From Proteobacteria bacterium UBA3588 (GTDB lineage: Bacteria > Pseudomonadota > Gammaproteobacteria > Thiohalomonadales > Thiohalomonadaceae), in the NCBI GenBank assembly GCA_002376325.1, contig DFMR01000015.1:1424-44442 (forward strand): a stretch of 43,019 nt of DNA. The letters run 5' to 3'. This document shows positions 30,663 through 38,026 of the stretch, piece after piece (position 1 is the stretch's first letter; each line of letters opens with the position of its first letter). Position numbers and translations under genes: made by a program. The notes beneath the pieces are model-generated. The model worked only from the letters and a program-made list of their open reading frames with translations. It searched no databases and was not told the origin of the DNA.

Positions 30663-31586
30663 GTGGAGATATTTCTGCCTATTGCCCACATGGATGTAAA
30701 CCTGCTTCTGATTCTGATGTTCGGTGTTTCCATCGGATTTCTCTCCGCACTGACCGGTGTCGGCGGTGGCTTTCTCCTTACGCCATTGCTGATGATTATC
30801 GGCGTGCCACCACTGGTCGCCGTCGGTACTACGCCGGCACTGATCACTGGAAGCGCCGCCGCCGGCAGCTATTCCCACTACCGTCTCGGCAATATGGACC
30901 TGCGTTTCGGTCTCGCCTTGCTGGTCGGCAGTTGGAGTACCGCAATTGGCGCGATCTATGCCACGCGCTTTCTCGAACAGAGCGGTCACTTCGATACCAT
31001 CGTGGTGTTCACCTACGTTACCATTCTCGGCACTGTCGGTACCGCCACCTTCGTCGAGTCGATGCGTTCGGTATTCGGCCGGACTGTGGCAGCGACTGCT
31101 GGTGGTACGTCGGCGGCAGCCTCGGCAGAAGGTCCGTTCGGTTGGTTGCCCGGCCAGATGCACTTCAAGGTGGCCGATCGCCGCATGTCGGTATTGTTGC
31201 CGCTGTTGCTCGGCGCCTTCATCGGTATCCTTAACGCGCTGGGCATGGGCGGCGGATTCGTTGCGGTGCCGGCGATGATCTATCTGCTGCGCATCCCCAC
31301 CAAAGTGGCGATCGGCACATCGCTGCTGCTGATGCTGGCCACCAGTATGGTGGTCAGCACGATGCAGGCCGGCATCAACCACTCGATGGATCCGGTTTTG
31401 GCGTTGACGCTGATCGTGGGTTCGGCGCTCGGTGCTCAATGGGGTGCGCGCATGAGCTCGCGGTTGCCGGGCGAAAAGCTGCGCCTGCTGTTGGCATTGA
31501 TTCTGTTGGCGGTGGCAATCAAATTCTTGTTCGGGCTGCTGATGACGCCACAAGAGTTCTACCGTTTGGTGGGAGTGGGGGTATGA
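30663..31586 (+). CDS. TSUP/TauE-SafE family permease
   Basis: A 307-residue inner-membrane protein of the sulfite-exporter TauE/SafE (TSUP) family, carriers of sulfur-containing anions and other organic anions. The two repeated halves each begin with a glycine-rich motif: LSALTGVGGGFLLTPLLM and LNALGMGGGFVAVPAMIYLL, followed by the hydrophobic helices. Between halves is an extended loop (about residues 140-170, rich in Ala, Gly, Ser). The start is GTG 30663 with AGAGGG ten bases upstream. It overlaps the next gene by four bases. The substrate is unknown; sulfite or thiosulfate are common guesses for the family. Confidence 0.9.
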   Translation: MEIFLPIAHMDVNLLLILMFGVSIGFLSALTGVGGGFLLTPLLMIIGVPPLVAVGTTPALITGSAAAGSYSHYRLGNMDLRFGLALLVGSWSTAIGAIYATRFLEQSGHFDTIVVFTYVTILGTVGTATFVESMRSVFGRTVAATAGGTSAAASAEGPFGWLPGQMHFKVADRRMSVLLPLLLGAFIGILNALGMGGGFVAVPAMIYLLRIPTKVAIGTSLLLMLATSMVVSTMQAGINHSMDPVLALTLIVGSALGAQWGARMSSRLPGEKLRLLLALILLAVAIKFLFGLLMTPQEFYRLVGVGV

Positions 31587-32353
31587 GCGTTTTGCGGCGC
31601 ATGTTTTGCCTGGGTGTTGTATTTTGCTGCAGCGCGTGGATGGCCGCTGCACAAGCGAATACGGGCCTGCTGACGGAGCTTGAAAGCAGTCACGTCAAAA
31701 TTTCCACCGGTTTCACCGGTCGCCATGTATTCGTCTACGGCAGTATGTCGCGCGATGGCGACATCATTGTCAAAGTGACGTCGCCGGATGAACCCGTGGC
31801 CTTGTCGCGCAAGGGACGGGTCGGACCGTTCTGGCTCAACGGCAGCAAGCTGAAGGTCGATCACGTGCCGGATTTGATGTACCTGTTGTCCAATCGGCCG
31901 CTGAGCGAGATCGCCGATCGCCCATTGCTGGAGCGCAACGGGTTGACGTTTCATTCCGCCTTGGTCGCAGCGCAGACCAGCGGCGGGCCGGCACCCGGTT
32001 ATGACGACTGGCAGGCGGCCTTCGAACGGCTGAAGCAGGCGCAGGGGATGTTTCTCAAACAGCAGAGCGGCGTCATAGTCGACGGCGGAAAACTGTTCTC
32101 CGCCAACTTTCCGCTACCGGCCACGTTGCCCATCGGCGCCTACCACCTCGATATCTACTATTTCCGTCACGGCAATCTGATCGCGCACAAGTCACGCATC
32201 CTGCAAGTGAAGGAAGTGGGCATCGAGCACTGGGTTTCGCGTGTGGCGATGCATTACTCGTGGGTCTTCGGCGTGTCGTTCACGCTGTTTGCGATTGTGC
32301 TCGGCTTGGCATTGAGCATACTGTTGCGCCGCGATCACGGACGACGCCTCTGA
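31583..32353 (+). CDS. TIGR02186 family periplasmic/membrane protein
   Basis: A 256-residue protein of the TIGR02186 family, which is typically encoded next to a TSUP permease. A signal peptide (cleavage likely after AQA, residue 25) and a C-terminal helix (about 226-248, WVFGVSFTLFAIVLGLALSILL) place the body in the periplasm, tethered to the inner membrane. Conserved elements include SSHVKISTGFTGRHVFVYGSM, VRDGDIIVKVTSP-like residues, and ANFPLPATLPIGAYHLDIYYFR. It may help the permease as an accessory factor. ATGA overlap with the upstream gene. Function is inferred only from constant neighbourhood. Confidence 0.88.
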   Translation: MSVLRRMFCLGVVFCCSAWMAAAQANTGLLTELESSHVKISTGFTGRHVFVYGSMSRDGDIIVKVTSPDEPVALSRKGRVGPFWLNGSKLKVDHVPDLMYLLSNRPLSEIADRPLLERNGLTFHSALVAAQTSGGPAPGYDDWQAAFERLKQAQGMFLKQQSGVIVDGGKLFSANFPLPATLPIGAYHLDIYYFRHGNLIAHKSRILQVKEVGIEHWVSRVAMHYSWVFGVSFTLFAIVLGLALSILLRRDHGRRL

Positions 32354-32428
32354 CATCCGCCGGGCTGCGCGTCGCGCGGCCCGCACTCTTCCTGTCGTAA
32401 CGGCACGCACGCCGCACGCTGCGTACCG

Positions 32429-32581
32429 TTACGCATCTTCGCCTTGTTCGCTCTGCGCCATCAGGTTCAGTGCGGTAAAGCCCCCGGTGACCATACCCGA
32501 GCAGCGGCAGATCGTCCCGCCCAGGTACCCGCAGCATCCAGCGTCGTAGAAACGTCCATTTGCCTGATGGAGCAGGGGCAT
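32429..32581 (-). CDS. Doubtful 50-residue Cys/Gly-rich frame
   Basis: ATG at 32581 opens a frame with FYDAGCCGYLGGTICRCSGM and VTGGFTALNLM, ending in TAA at 32431-32429. The GG-T-x-RCSGMVTGG pattern recalls the closing FAD-binding segment of some oxidoreductases, but it is too short to name. No ribosome site is close. It shares phase with the signal-peptide frame upstream, so it may be the remnant of a longer gene. Confidence 0.3.
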   Translation of the reverse strand: MPLLHQANGRFYDAGCCGYLGGTICRCSGMVTGGFTALNLMAQSEQGEDA

Positions 32582-32590
32582 GGCCGCTAG

Positions 32591-32810
32591 TCAGAAGCCG
32601 AAACCCTGGTCCTGGTAAAAACAGGTGTCGCTGCGCTTGGGCGCCGTGTCGGGGCTCAAGTCGAGGCGGGCATAGCCGATATAGGCGTCGCCCCAGAAGC
32701 GGCGTCTTACGGTCTCGGCTGCAGCGGCGCTGGCGACGATGAGCGGCAGGGAGAGAATAACCGCACATTTCAGCGCGCACCCCGTCGTTTGCGGGTATGA
32801 ACCAATTCAT
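32591..32810 (-). pseudogene. Probable broken gene for a small secreted protein
   Basis: AAGGAAA precedes ATG 32810 (MNWFIPANDG). One base on, after a GGGG run near 32787-32790, a different frame gives LKCAVILSLPLIVASAAAAE, an excellent signal peptide with an Ala-rich cleavage site, then RRRFWGDAYIGYARLDLSP and CFYQDQGFGF before TGA at 32593-32591. Dropping one G joins the start to the signal peptide. No normal start codon exists in the second frame. It is either a frameshifted gene or a sequence error. Confidence 0.4.
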
Positions 32811-32979
32811 CAGCGTTTCCTTATGGCTGTAGTCCGCGATGGGCCAGGATTGCCCCGCATCGGCAGGATCAGTTATACGTATCCCAACGGACTCATCGAT
32901 TCAGCCAACAGGAGAGCTTGGATAATGTGTCGCATTTCGCAGGCATCGACTGGCACAGCAGGGAAAGGGCAGCGTTCCG

Positions 32980-35280
32980 ATGGAACCTAGCCATGCCGCC
33001 AGGGCGTTGGCGGTGCTGCGTGCCGTCAACCGTTCGCTGGAGACGGCCAGCGACGAACAGGCGCTGCTGGACGACGTCTGCCGCATTGTGATCGAAGAGG
33101 GCGGCTACCGTTTCACTTGGATCGGATATCCCGTCGACGACGACGCCAGGAGCGTGTGCTTTGTCGCCTGTGCCGGTCATCATCCCGACTATCTCGATAC
33201 CATCAACATCAGCTGGGGCGACAATTCCATCGGGCGAGGACCGGCCGGCATCGCGATACGTGACGGCAAGGCCCGCAGTATCCGTTTCATCGACGACCAC
33301 GCCGATTTTTGGCCGTGGCGCAACTCGGCGCTGAGCTACGGCTACCATTCGGTCATTGCGCTGCCGTTGCGTTGGCGCGGCGCGTCTTTCGGATGTCTTG
33401 TCATTTTGAGCGCCGAACCCGATGCGTTCGACGAAGCGGAGTCCGGGTTGTTGGGCGAACTGACCTCGTCGCTGTCGTTCGGTATCCATGCGCTGCGCAC
33501 CACCGCTGAACGCGAGCGGGTGGAGCGCGAACTGCGCACTGAACGCGATACGCAGCAGATCCTGCGCGAAATCCTCAATCTCGCCCTGGAAGACGTGTCG
33601 CTTGAAGAAAAAATGGACCGCACGCTGGAACTGCTGTTCAACATCCCATGGCTCAAATTCGAGCATAAAGGGTCGGTGTTCCTGGCCGACGAAGGGGGGC
33701 GGGTGTTGCGTCTGCTGTCCAAGCGTTATCTGTCGCCGACGTTGATTGAAAAATGTCGCCAGGTCCCATTTGGCCGCTGCCTATGCGGCAAGGCGGCAGC
33801 CGACGGCGAGTTGGCTTTTCATGCACACCTCGATGACGCGCACGAGACGCGCTTCGAGGGAATCCAGGACCATGGCCATTACTGTCAGCCGATACGCTCG
33901 GCCAAGGGCGTTATTGGGCTGCTAAATCTCTATGTGTCGCCCGGCTATACACAGACTGCGATCGACGCGCCGTTTCTGCGTGCGGTCGCCGACACCCTGG
34001 CGGGGATCATCGAGCGCGAGCAGGTGGAGATGGCGCAACGCAGACTGGCGGCCATCCTCGAGGCGACGCCGGACCTGGTTACCGTCACCGACATCAACGG
34101 CCACTGCCTCTACTGCAACGCCGGGGCGCGTACCCTTTACAGCCAGGCGACGTGTGACGCCGCTTGCGACGACACCATTTTTTGCCACTATCCGTCCGAC
34201 GTGGCGCAACGCCTGCACGATGAGGCGTTCCCCAATGCCATCGCCTCCGGCCTGTGGGAAGGGGAGATGGTATTGCGTAGTCGCGACGGCGGCGAATTGC
34301 CGGTGTCGCAGATGGTGATGGCGCATCGCGACAGCCAGGGCGAGGTCGCCTATCTGTCGGTCGTCGCGCGCGACATCTCCGACCGCAAACAGGTGGAGGA
34401 CGCCATGCGGTCGGTAGCGCTGCGCGAGAAAAATTTTGCCAATTCGCTGATCAACGGCCTGCCCGGAATTTTCTATCTGGTCGATAATGAGGGCCGGCTG
34501 ATGCGCTGGAACAGCAATTTCGAGAAGACCCTGGGCTATTCCGGCGATGCCCTGCGCACGATGGGGTTGCGCGGCCTGGTGAAAACTACCGATTGGCCGA
34601 CGATGGAACGTACCTGCAAGGACATCATCGAGTACGGCAACTCGTCGGTTGAGGTGTCGCTGCGTACGCGCGAAGGTCGTGAAATACCGTTTTACATCAA
34701 CGGCACGCGTATCGAGAGTGCAGATACGGGTACTGCCGTGGTCGGTATGGGGATCGACATCAGCTACCGCCATCAATTGGAACAGGAACTGCGCGAACTG
34801 GCGACCACGGACGTGCTGACCGGCGTATTTAACCGCCTCAAGATGGAAGAGACCCTGGAGCAGGAGCTGAAGAAGAGTGTTCGCTACCATTCGCCGCTCA
34901 CGCTAGCCATGTTCGACATCGACCATTTTAAGCAGGTGAACGATAAATACGGCCACGAGGTCGGTGATGAAGTGCTCAAGCGCGTGGCCGCCGTCAGTCG
35001 TCAGCAACTGCGCGAGGTCGACTTGCTGGCGCGTTGGGGCGGCGAGGAGTTCATGGTGGTGGCCGGCGTGACCACACTGGAGGAGATGGCCGTGATCGCG
35101 GAACGGATGCGCGTCGCTATTGCGCGGGAATCGATCGAACCGGTGGGGACGGTCACCGCCAGCTTCGGTGTCGGCCAGTTCAAGCAGGGCGAAACACAGA
35201 AAGACCTGCTGAAGCGCGTGGACGATGCGCTGTATCAGGCGAAGAAGGCAGGGCGCAATCGGGTGGAATTGTCGGCCTAG
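32980..35280 (+). CDS. Diguanylate cyclase with two GAF and two PAS domains
   Basis: A 766-residue soluble protein that should make c-di-GMP. Order: GAF (about 20-175), coiled linker, second GAF (about 195-350), PAS (about 358-470, ending in ARDISDRKQ), PAS (about 485-595), GGDEF (about 605-766). The catalytic loop is WGGEEF with GGEEF at 687-691, so the enzyme should be active, and REVD at 678-681 is the product-inhibition RxxD site. The second GAF holds RCLCGKAA and CQP segments that could bind a cofactor. No membrane helix. AAGGG lies about ten bases before the ATG. It could oppose the HD-GYP enzyme at 22620. Confidence 0.94.
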   Translation: MEPSHAARALAVLRAVNRSLETASDEQALLDDVCRIVIEEGGYRFTWIGYPVDDDARSVCFVACAGHHPDYLDTINISWGDNSIGRGPAGIAIRDGKARSIRFIDDHADFWPWRNSALSYGYHSVIALPLRWRGASFGCLVILSAEPDAFDEAESGLLGELTSSLSFGIHALRTTAERERVERELRTERDTQQILREILNLALEDVSLEEKMDRTLELLFNIPWLKFEHKGSVFLADEGGRVLRLLSKRYLSPTLIEKCRQVPFGRCLCGKAAADGELAFHAHLDDAHETRFEGIQDHGHYCQPIRSAKGVIGLLNLYVSPGYTQTAIDAPFLRAVADTLAGIIEREQVEMAQRRLAAILEATPDLVTVTDINGHCLYCNAGARTLYSQATCDAACDDTIFCHYPSDVAQRLHDEAFPNAIASGLWEGEMVLRSRDGGELPVSQMVMAHRDSQGEVAYLSVVARDISDRKQVEDAMRSVALREKNFANSLINGLPGIFYLVDNEGRLMRWNSNFEKTLGYSGDALRTMGLRGLVKTTDWPTMERTCKDIIEYGNSSVEVSLRTREGREIPFYINGTRIESADTGTAVVGMGIDISYRHQLEQELRELATTDVLTGVFNRLKMEETLEQELKKSVRYHSPLTLAMFDIDHFKQVNDKYGHEVGDEVLKRVAAVSRQQLREVDLLARWGGEEFMVVAGVTTLEEMAVIAERMRVAIARESIEPVGTVTASFGVGQFKQGETQKDLLKRVDDALYQAKKAGRNRVELSA

Positions 35281-35296
35281 GCGCGCTGAGAGGCTG

Positions 35297-35821
35297 CTAC
35301 CACATCAGGTCGTCGGGTACTTGGTAGGCCGCATAGGGATCGTTTTCGTCCGCCGCCGCAGGCTGGTTCTCGACCGGGGCGATGACCCGTGACGGATCGC
35401 GCTGCCGGATCTTGTCGGCGGTCTCGACGTTCACCAAATGGTGCCGCCCGCCGAGCTTGGCGATATGCAGCGTGCCGCGCACCAACTGCGTATGAATCTC
35501 CGGTGTGACGTAGATGCGCTTGACCTTGGTGCCGTCGACGAAGTTGTAAGGTGTCTCGCCTTCGATCTTTTCTACCCGGTTGGTCTCGATCAGTTGCCGG
35601 ATTTGCGCGGCGACGGCCTTGCGTTCCGCATCCTGTTGGCGCCGCTGGTTGAGTTCGCGATCCCGTTGCACCTTCTCCTGTTGCGCCCGTTGCTGTTCGG
35701 TCCCGGATTGCGCGGCGTTCGGCTGCCCCTTGGTTTTGCGCTGCTGATGTTGCGATTGTTTCACCTGCTTGGCGCTGACCAAGCCCGCCTTGAGCAGTTG
35801 ATCTTTCAGTGAACCGGCCAT
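35297..35821 (-). CDS. DUF2058 family protein (YaiL-like)
   Basis: A 174-residue protein. The N-terminal part (SLKDQLLKAGLVSAKQVKQ) is the family signature, followed by a Gln/Arg-rich coiled region (about 20-75) and the conserved IRQLIETNRVEKIEGETPYN and FVDGTKVKRIYV segments. YaiL-type proteins are nucleoprotein- or polysome-associated in some reports, but the function is not settled. It faces the cyclase gene and ends 16 bp from that stop. No terminator is obvious. Confidence 0.92.
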   Translation of the reverse strand: MAGSLKDQLLKAGLVSAKQVKQSQHQQRKTKGQPNAAQSGTEQQRAQQEKVQRDRELNQRRQQDAERKAVAAQIRQLIETNRVEKIEGETPYNFVDGTKVKRIYVTPEIHTQLVRGTLHIAKLGGRHHLVNVETADKIRQRDPSRVIAPVENQPAAADENDPYAAYQVPDDLMW

Positions 35822-35950
35822 GCGTTATCTGTTTCCTGTGGGTGGGCGCTGTCTGCCGAATTCTAACAATAAGGCCGCAGCAACCGGAACGGGATGGCGG
35901 CTGGCCAAGCAGGGTCAGCAGCTGTTGGGCTTTGCGCGGGTCGACCGGCG

Positions 35951-36151
35951 TTATTCGCCGGAATTGGTGGGTGGTTTCTTCTTGTCAACCGTCAGCAGGT
36001 AGGCGCCGACGCCCGCCACCACGGCCCACAGGACAAAGGCCCACACCCCCATTGCGTGCCACAGCCGGTCCATCTCCAGCAGCAACACCAGCGCCACGGC
36101 GAGTGCCGCATTGCCGAGCCAGAAATTACGTGCGCGCTGCGAATCGTTCAT
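35951..36151 (-). CDS. Small two-helix membrane protein
   Basis: A 66-residue protein with two membrane helices (about 11-25, LGNAALAVALVLLLE, and 33-53, MGVWAFVLWAVVAGVGAYLL) and a Lys-rich tail (DKKKPPTNSGE), so both ends probably face the cytoplasm. No family recognised. A GAGGATTCG lies before the ATG. It is probably real because of the compact hydrophobic pattern and codon use like its neighbours. Confidence 0.6.
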   Translation of the reverse strand: MNDSQRARNFWLGNAALAVALVLLLEMDRLWHAMGVWAFVLWAVVAGVGAYLLTVDKKKPPTNSGE

Positions 36152-36313
36152 CGAATCCTCGTCATCGTCCGCCTCCGGGGCCCCGGTATTGGGCGTACTT
36201 TAACGTTCTGCGGCGGTTGCGGGAAGCCTTAGCCGAAACGGCCGGTCGGCAGAGCTGTCGGCGCCGACTGCGACCGGCGCTCCTGCCGGGGCGGGTCGGT
36301 CGATATCCTGGGG

Positions 36314-36703
36314 TCAGGCGACGACGTTCAGTGCCGCGTCCTGCAGATAGGCATTAATGGTGTCGATCACACGGTTGCAGATTACGGAGGTGTCGGCGGC
36401 GGCGGCAGGATCGGTGCCGGGTATATGGCATAGCGTGATGCCGCGCTTGTGCGCGGCGGCGCGATCGACGTGGTCATAGCCGTCGCCGGCCGCGACGATC
36501 AGTTTTAGTTTGACAGCCTTGTCGATAACGCTGCCATCGATCGGTGTGTCGACCGATACGATGACATCGGCGCGCCAGCAGCGGTCGGCCACTTCGTCCT
36601 TGGTCAGCGCGGGATACTGCTGCCAGTTGAATTTCGGCAGGTCGAGCGTCGGAAAATCCGCCTCTCCCGCCAGATGGCCGCTGTCCACTACCACAATATG
36701 CAT
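36314..36703 (-). CDS. Stand-alone N-terminal domain of D-2-hydroxyacid dehydrogenase
   Basis: A 129-residue protein matching the N-terminal catalytic domain of D-isomer 2-hydroxyacid dehydrogenases (2-Hacid_dh): MHIVVVDSGHLAG, ADVIVSVDTPIDGSVIDK, and LKLIVAAGDGYDHVDRAAAH resemble the strand-turn that binds substrate. It stops at the point where the NAD-binding Rossmann domain should begin; the expected SVAEH helix is replaced by DPAAAADTSVICNRVIDTIN. The sequence beyond the stop does not continue the enzyme in any frame. It may be a ligand-binding or regulatory domain, or a decayed gene. Located between two unrelated small genes. Confidence 0.7.
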   Translation of the reverse strand: MHIVVVDSGHLAGEADFPTLDLPKFNWQQYPALTKDEVADRCWRADVIVSVDTPIDGSVIDKAVKLKLIVAAGDGYDHVDRAAAHKRGITLCHIPGTDPAAAADTSVICNRVIDTINAYLQDAALNVVA

Positions 36704-36740
36704 TGCGCGTTACCTGTATTTAGCCTGGCGGCGTGCCATC

Positions 36741-37430
36741 CTAGTGCCTCGCCGTCGAGTCGCAATATTTCTTCAACAGACTCAGGAAGGGGCGTTTGAC
36801 CACACAGGAGCCGCCGACGATCTGCCAGCCGTTGTCGTCGACGCGAACGATGGCGAGCGGAAGAAACTGTTTGGTGCCGAACTCCGGATCGGTCAGCTCG
36901 ACCCATACGTAGTGGGTCGGCTTGATCGTGTAAACGCCGTTTGTGGTGTGCGGGTCGCCGACGAGCCGCATGATGTTGGAGGGCAGTTTGCATGAGTCGA
37001 ATTCGCTGATATGCCGTATTACCAGCTTGGTCATGACGTTTTTCTTGATCACATGGCCGCGCATCAGAAACGACCACTCCTCGCGCGGGATGCGATCGAG
37101 ACATTTCTTTCCGGCGTCCTTGCAGGCCCGTCCAGCGGCAACAAGCGCTTCATCGGGTTGGCAGGAAGGGGCTAATCGTTTGATGAAATCCGCATAGTCC
37201 CCGTCCTGGGTCATCTTGAGTAGCGCCTGCGCCACCTGCTGTGTCGTGACCTGGGGCGTAGCGGGCGTCTGGGGAGATGTTGCAGTTTGGGGAGCGGTGA
37301 GCGTCGGCTGGGGTGCCGCGGTGGAGGTGGTCGGATTGTTTGTCGCGGTGGCATCCGCAGCCGCCGTACCGCAGCAGGCCAATGCCACGAAAAGGCCTGC
37401 TATCCACGTGATGCGCTGTGCCTGGGCCAC
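36741..37430 (-). CDS. Unknown secreted protein with Thr/Pro/Gln linker
   Basis: A 229-residue protein with a signal peptide (cleavage likely after ADA, about residue 27), a 40-residue low-complexity linker of Thr, Pro, Ala and Gln, and a compact domain with seven cysteines (for example APSCQP, GRACKDAGKKCLDR, FDSCKLP, GGSCVVK, KKYCDS), likely forming disulfides in the periplasm. YVWVELTDPEFGTKQFLPLA and VRVDDNGWQIVGGSC suggest a beta-rich NTF2- or lipocalin-like end. I do not recognise a family. It is 37 bp upstream of the truncated dehydrogenase-like gene on the same strand. Confidence 0.72.
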   Translation of the reverse strand: MAQAQRITWIAGLFVALACCGTAAADATATNNPTTSTAAPQPTLTAPQTATSPQTPATPQVTTQQVAQALLKMTQDGDYADFIKRLAPSCQPDEALVAAGRACKDAGKKCLDRIPREEWSFLMRGHVIKKNVMTKLVIRHISEFDSCKLPSNIMRLVGDPHTTNGVYTIKPTHYVWVELTDPEFGTKQFLPLAIVRVDDNGWQIVGGSCVVKRPFLSLLKKYCDSTARH

Positions 37431-37852
37431 GCCATATCTCCTTTACATCAAAGTCGTTCGGAACATCCCCCAGCGGGGTGGCCGTTTGTTGCCACGATAA
37501 GCATGGCAGTCGTTACAAGTGACCGCTGGGTAATTGTATCGTTCATTTTAACGGAAATTCGAGCAGCAACCGCCAGTCTTCGTTGCGCCCGCAAGCCGCC
37601 ATCATAGCGCCATCATAGTGCGGCAGCTTACCCGTTACCGCCGCCCTTCACTGTGAAGCAGGCCGTGAAAAACGGCAAATCCTATTTTGCGGCCGGTGGC
37701 CGAGGCCGGACCCACCCGGTCTCCATGCGGTCGCCGGCCCGTCCCGGCCATTAAGCTCACCCTCAGTTTCAATTCATGGCCGGTTAAGCCGGCGCCGATA
37801 TCTTGTCACCCAGTAGCGGCATGACGCCGGTGCACAGTGAGGAGACGAGGAA
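37431..37852. other. 422-bp gene-less stretch
   Basis: Contains the upstream region of the 36741 gene, an exact 11-bp tandem repeat at 37597-37618, a GC-rich patch of CGGCCGG/GGCCGG-type inverted repeats (about 37690-37770) and the ribosome site of the small gene at 37853. Nothing else was recognised. Confidence 0.5.
37597..37618. repeat. Tandem duplication of an 11-bp unit
   Basis: CGCCATCATAG occurs twice in direct succession (37597-37607 and 37608-37618). It may be a recent slippage event. It lies about 170 bases upstream of the start of the secreted protein at 37430 and can be scored as a small repeat variable between strains. Confidence 0.85.
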
Positions 37853-38017
37853 ATGAACACACTGGCCATAGGAAATAGCATTGCCGTCCATCGGGCCCTG
37901 CACCGGGCGCCGCCCCGGCTCCGGTGGCTCGACGTCGTGATTATCGTGAGCGGCCTGTCGGTTGCCGGCGCCGGTCTTTATGCGCGGGAGATCACCCGCA
38001 TGTTGACCGGCTGGTGA
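37853..38017 (+). CDS. Small 54-residue membrane-type protein
   Basis: GAGGAA immediately precedes ATG 37853 and AGGAG lies further upstream. The frame runs 54 codons: MNTLAIGNSIAVHRALHRAP, then a basic segment and one hydrophobic helix (about 28-43, VVIIVSGLSVAGAGLY) and a short tail ending LTGW. No family recognised. It is convergent with the methyltransferase gene, with ten bases between the two stops. The ribosome site and helix support it, but a short frame by chance is possible. Confidence 0.5.
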   Translation: MNTLAIGNSIAVHRALHRAPPRLRWLDVVIIVSGLSVAGAGLYAREITRMLTGW

Positions 38018-38026
38018 TGCGGCCGA

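Larger units (their letters stand above)
32354..32979. other. 626-bp stretch with two degraded or doubtful minus-strand frames
   Basis: No well-supported gene is seen. The minus strand holds a signal-peptide-like frame (32591-32810) and a short Cys/Gly-rich frame (32429-32581) in the same reading phase, divided by a single TGA. The last 100 bases carry the leader of the cyclase gene with GGGAAAGGG about ten bases before its ATG. The stretch between 32810 and 32950 shows nothing recognisable. Confidence 0.5.

Noticed and set aside
32429..32810. Selenoprotein with an in-frame TGA joining the two minus-strand frames.
   Set aside because: No selenocysteine insertion element or selenium genes are seen, and a frameshift already breaks the first frame.
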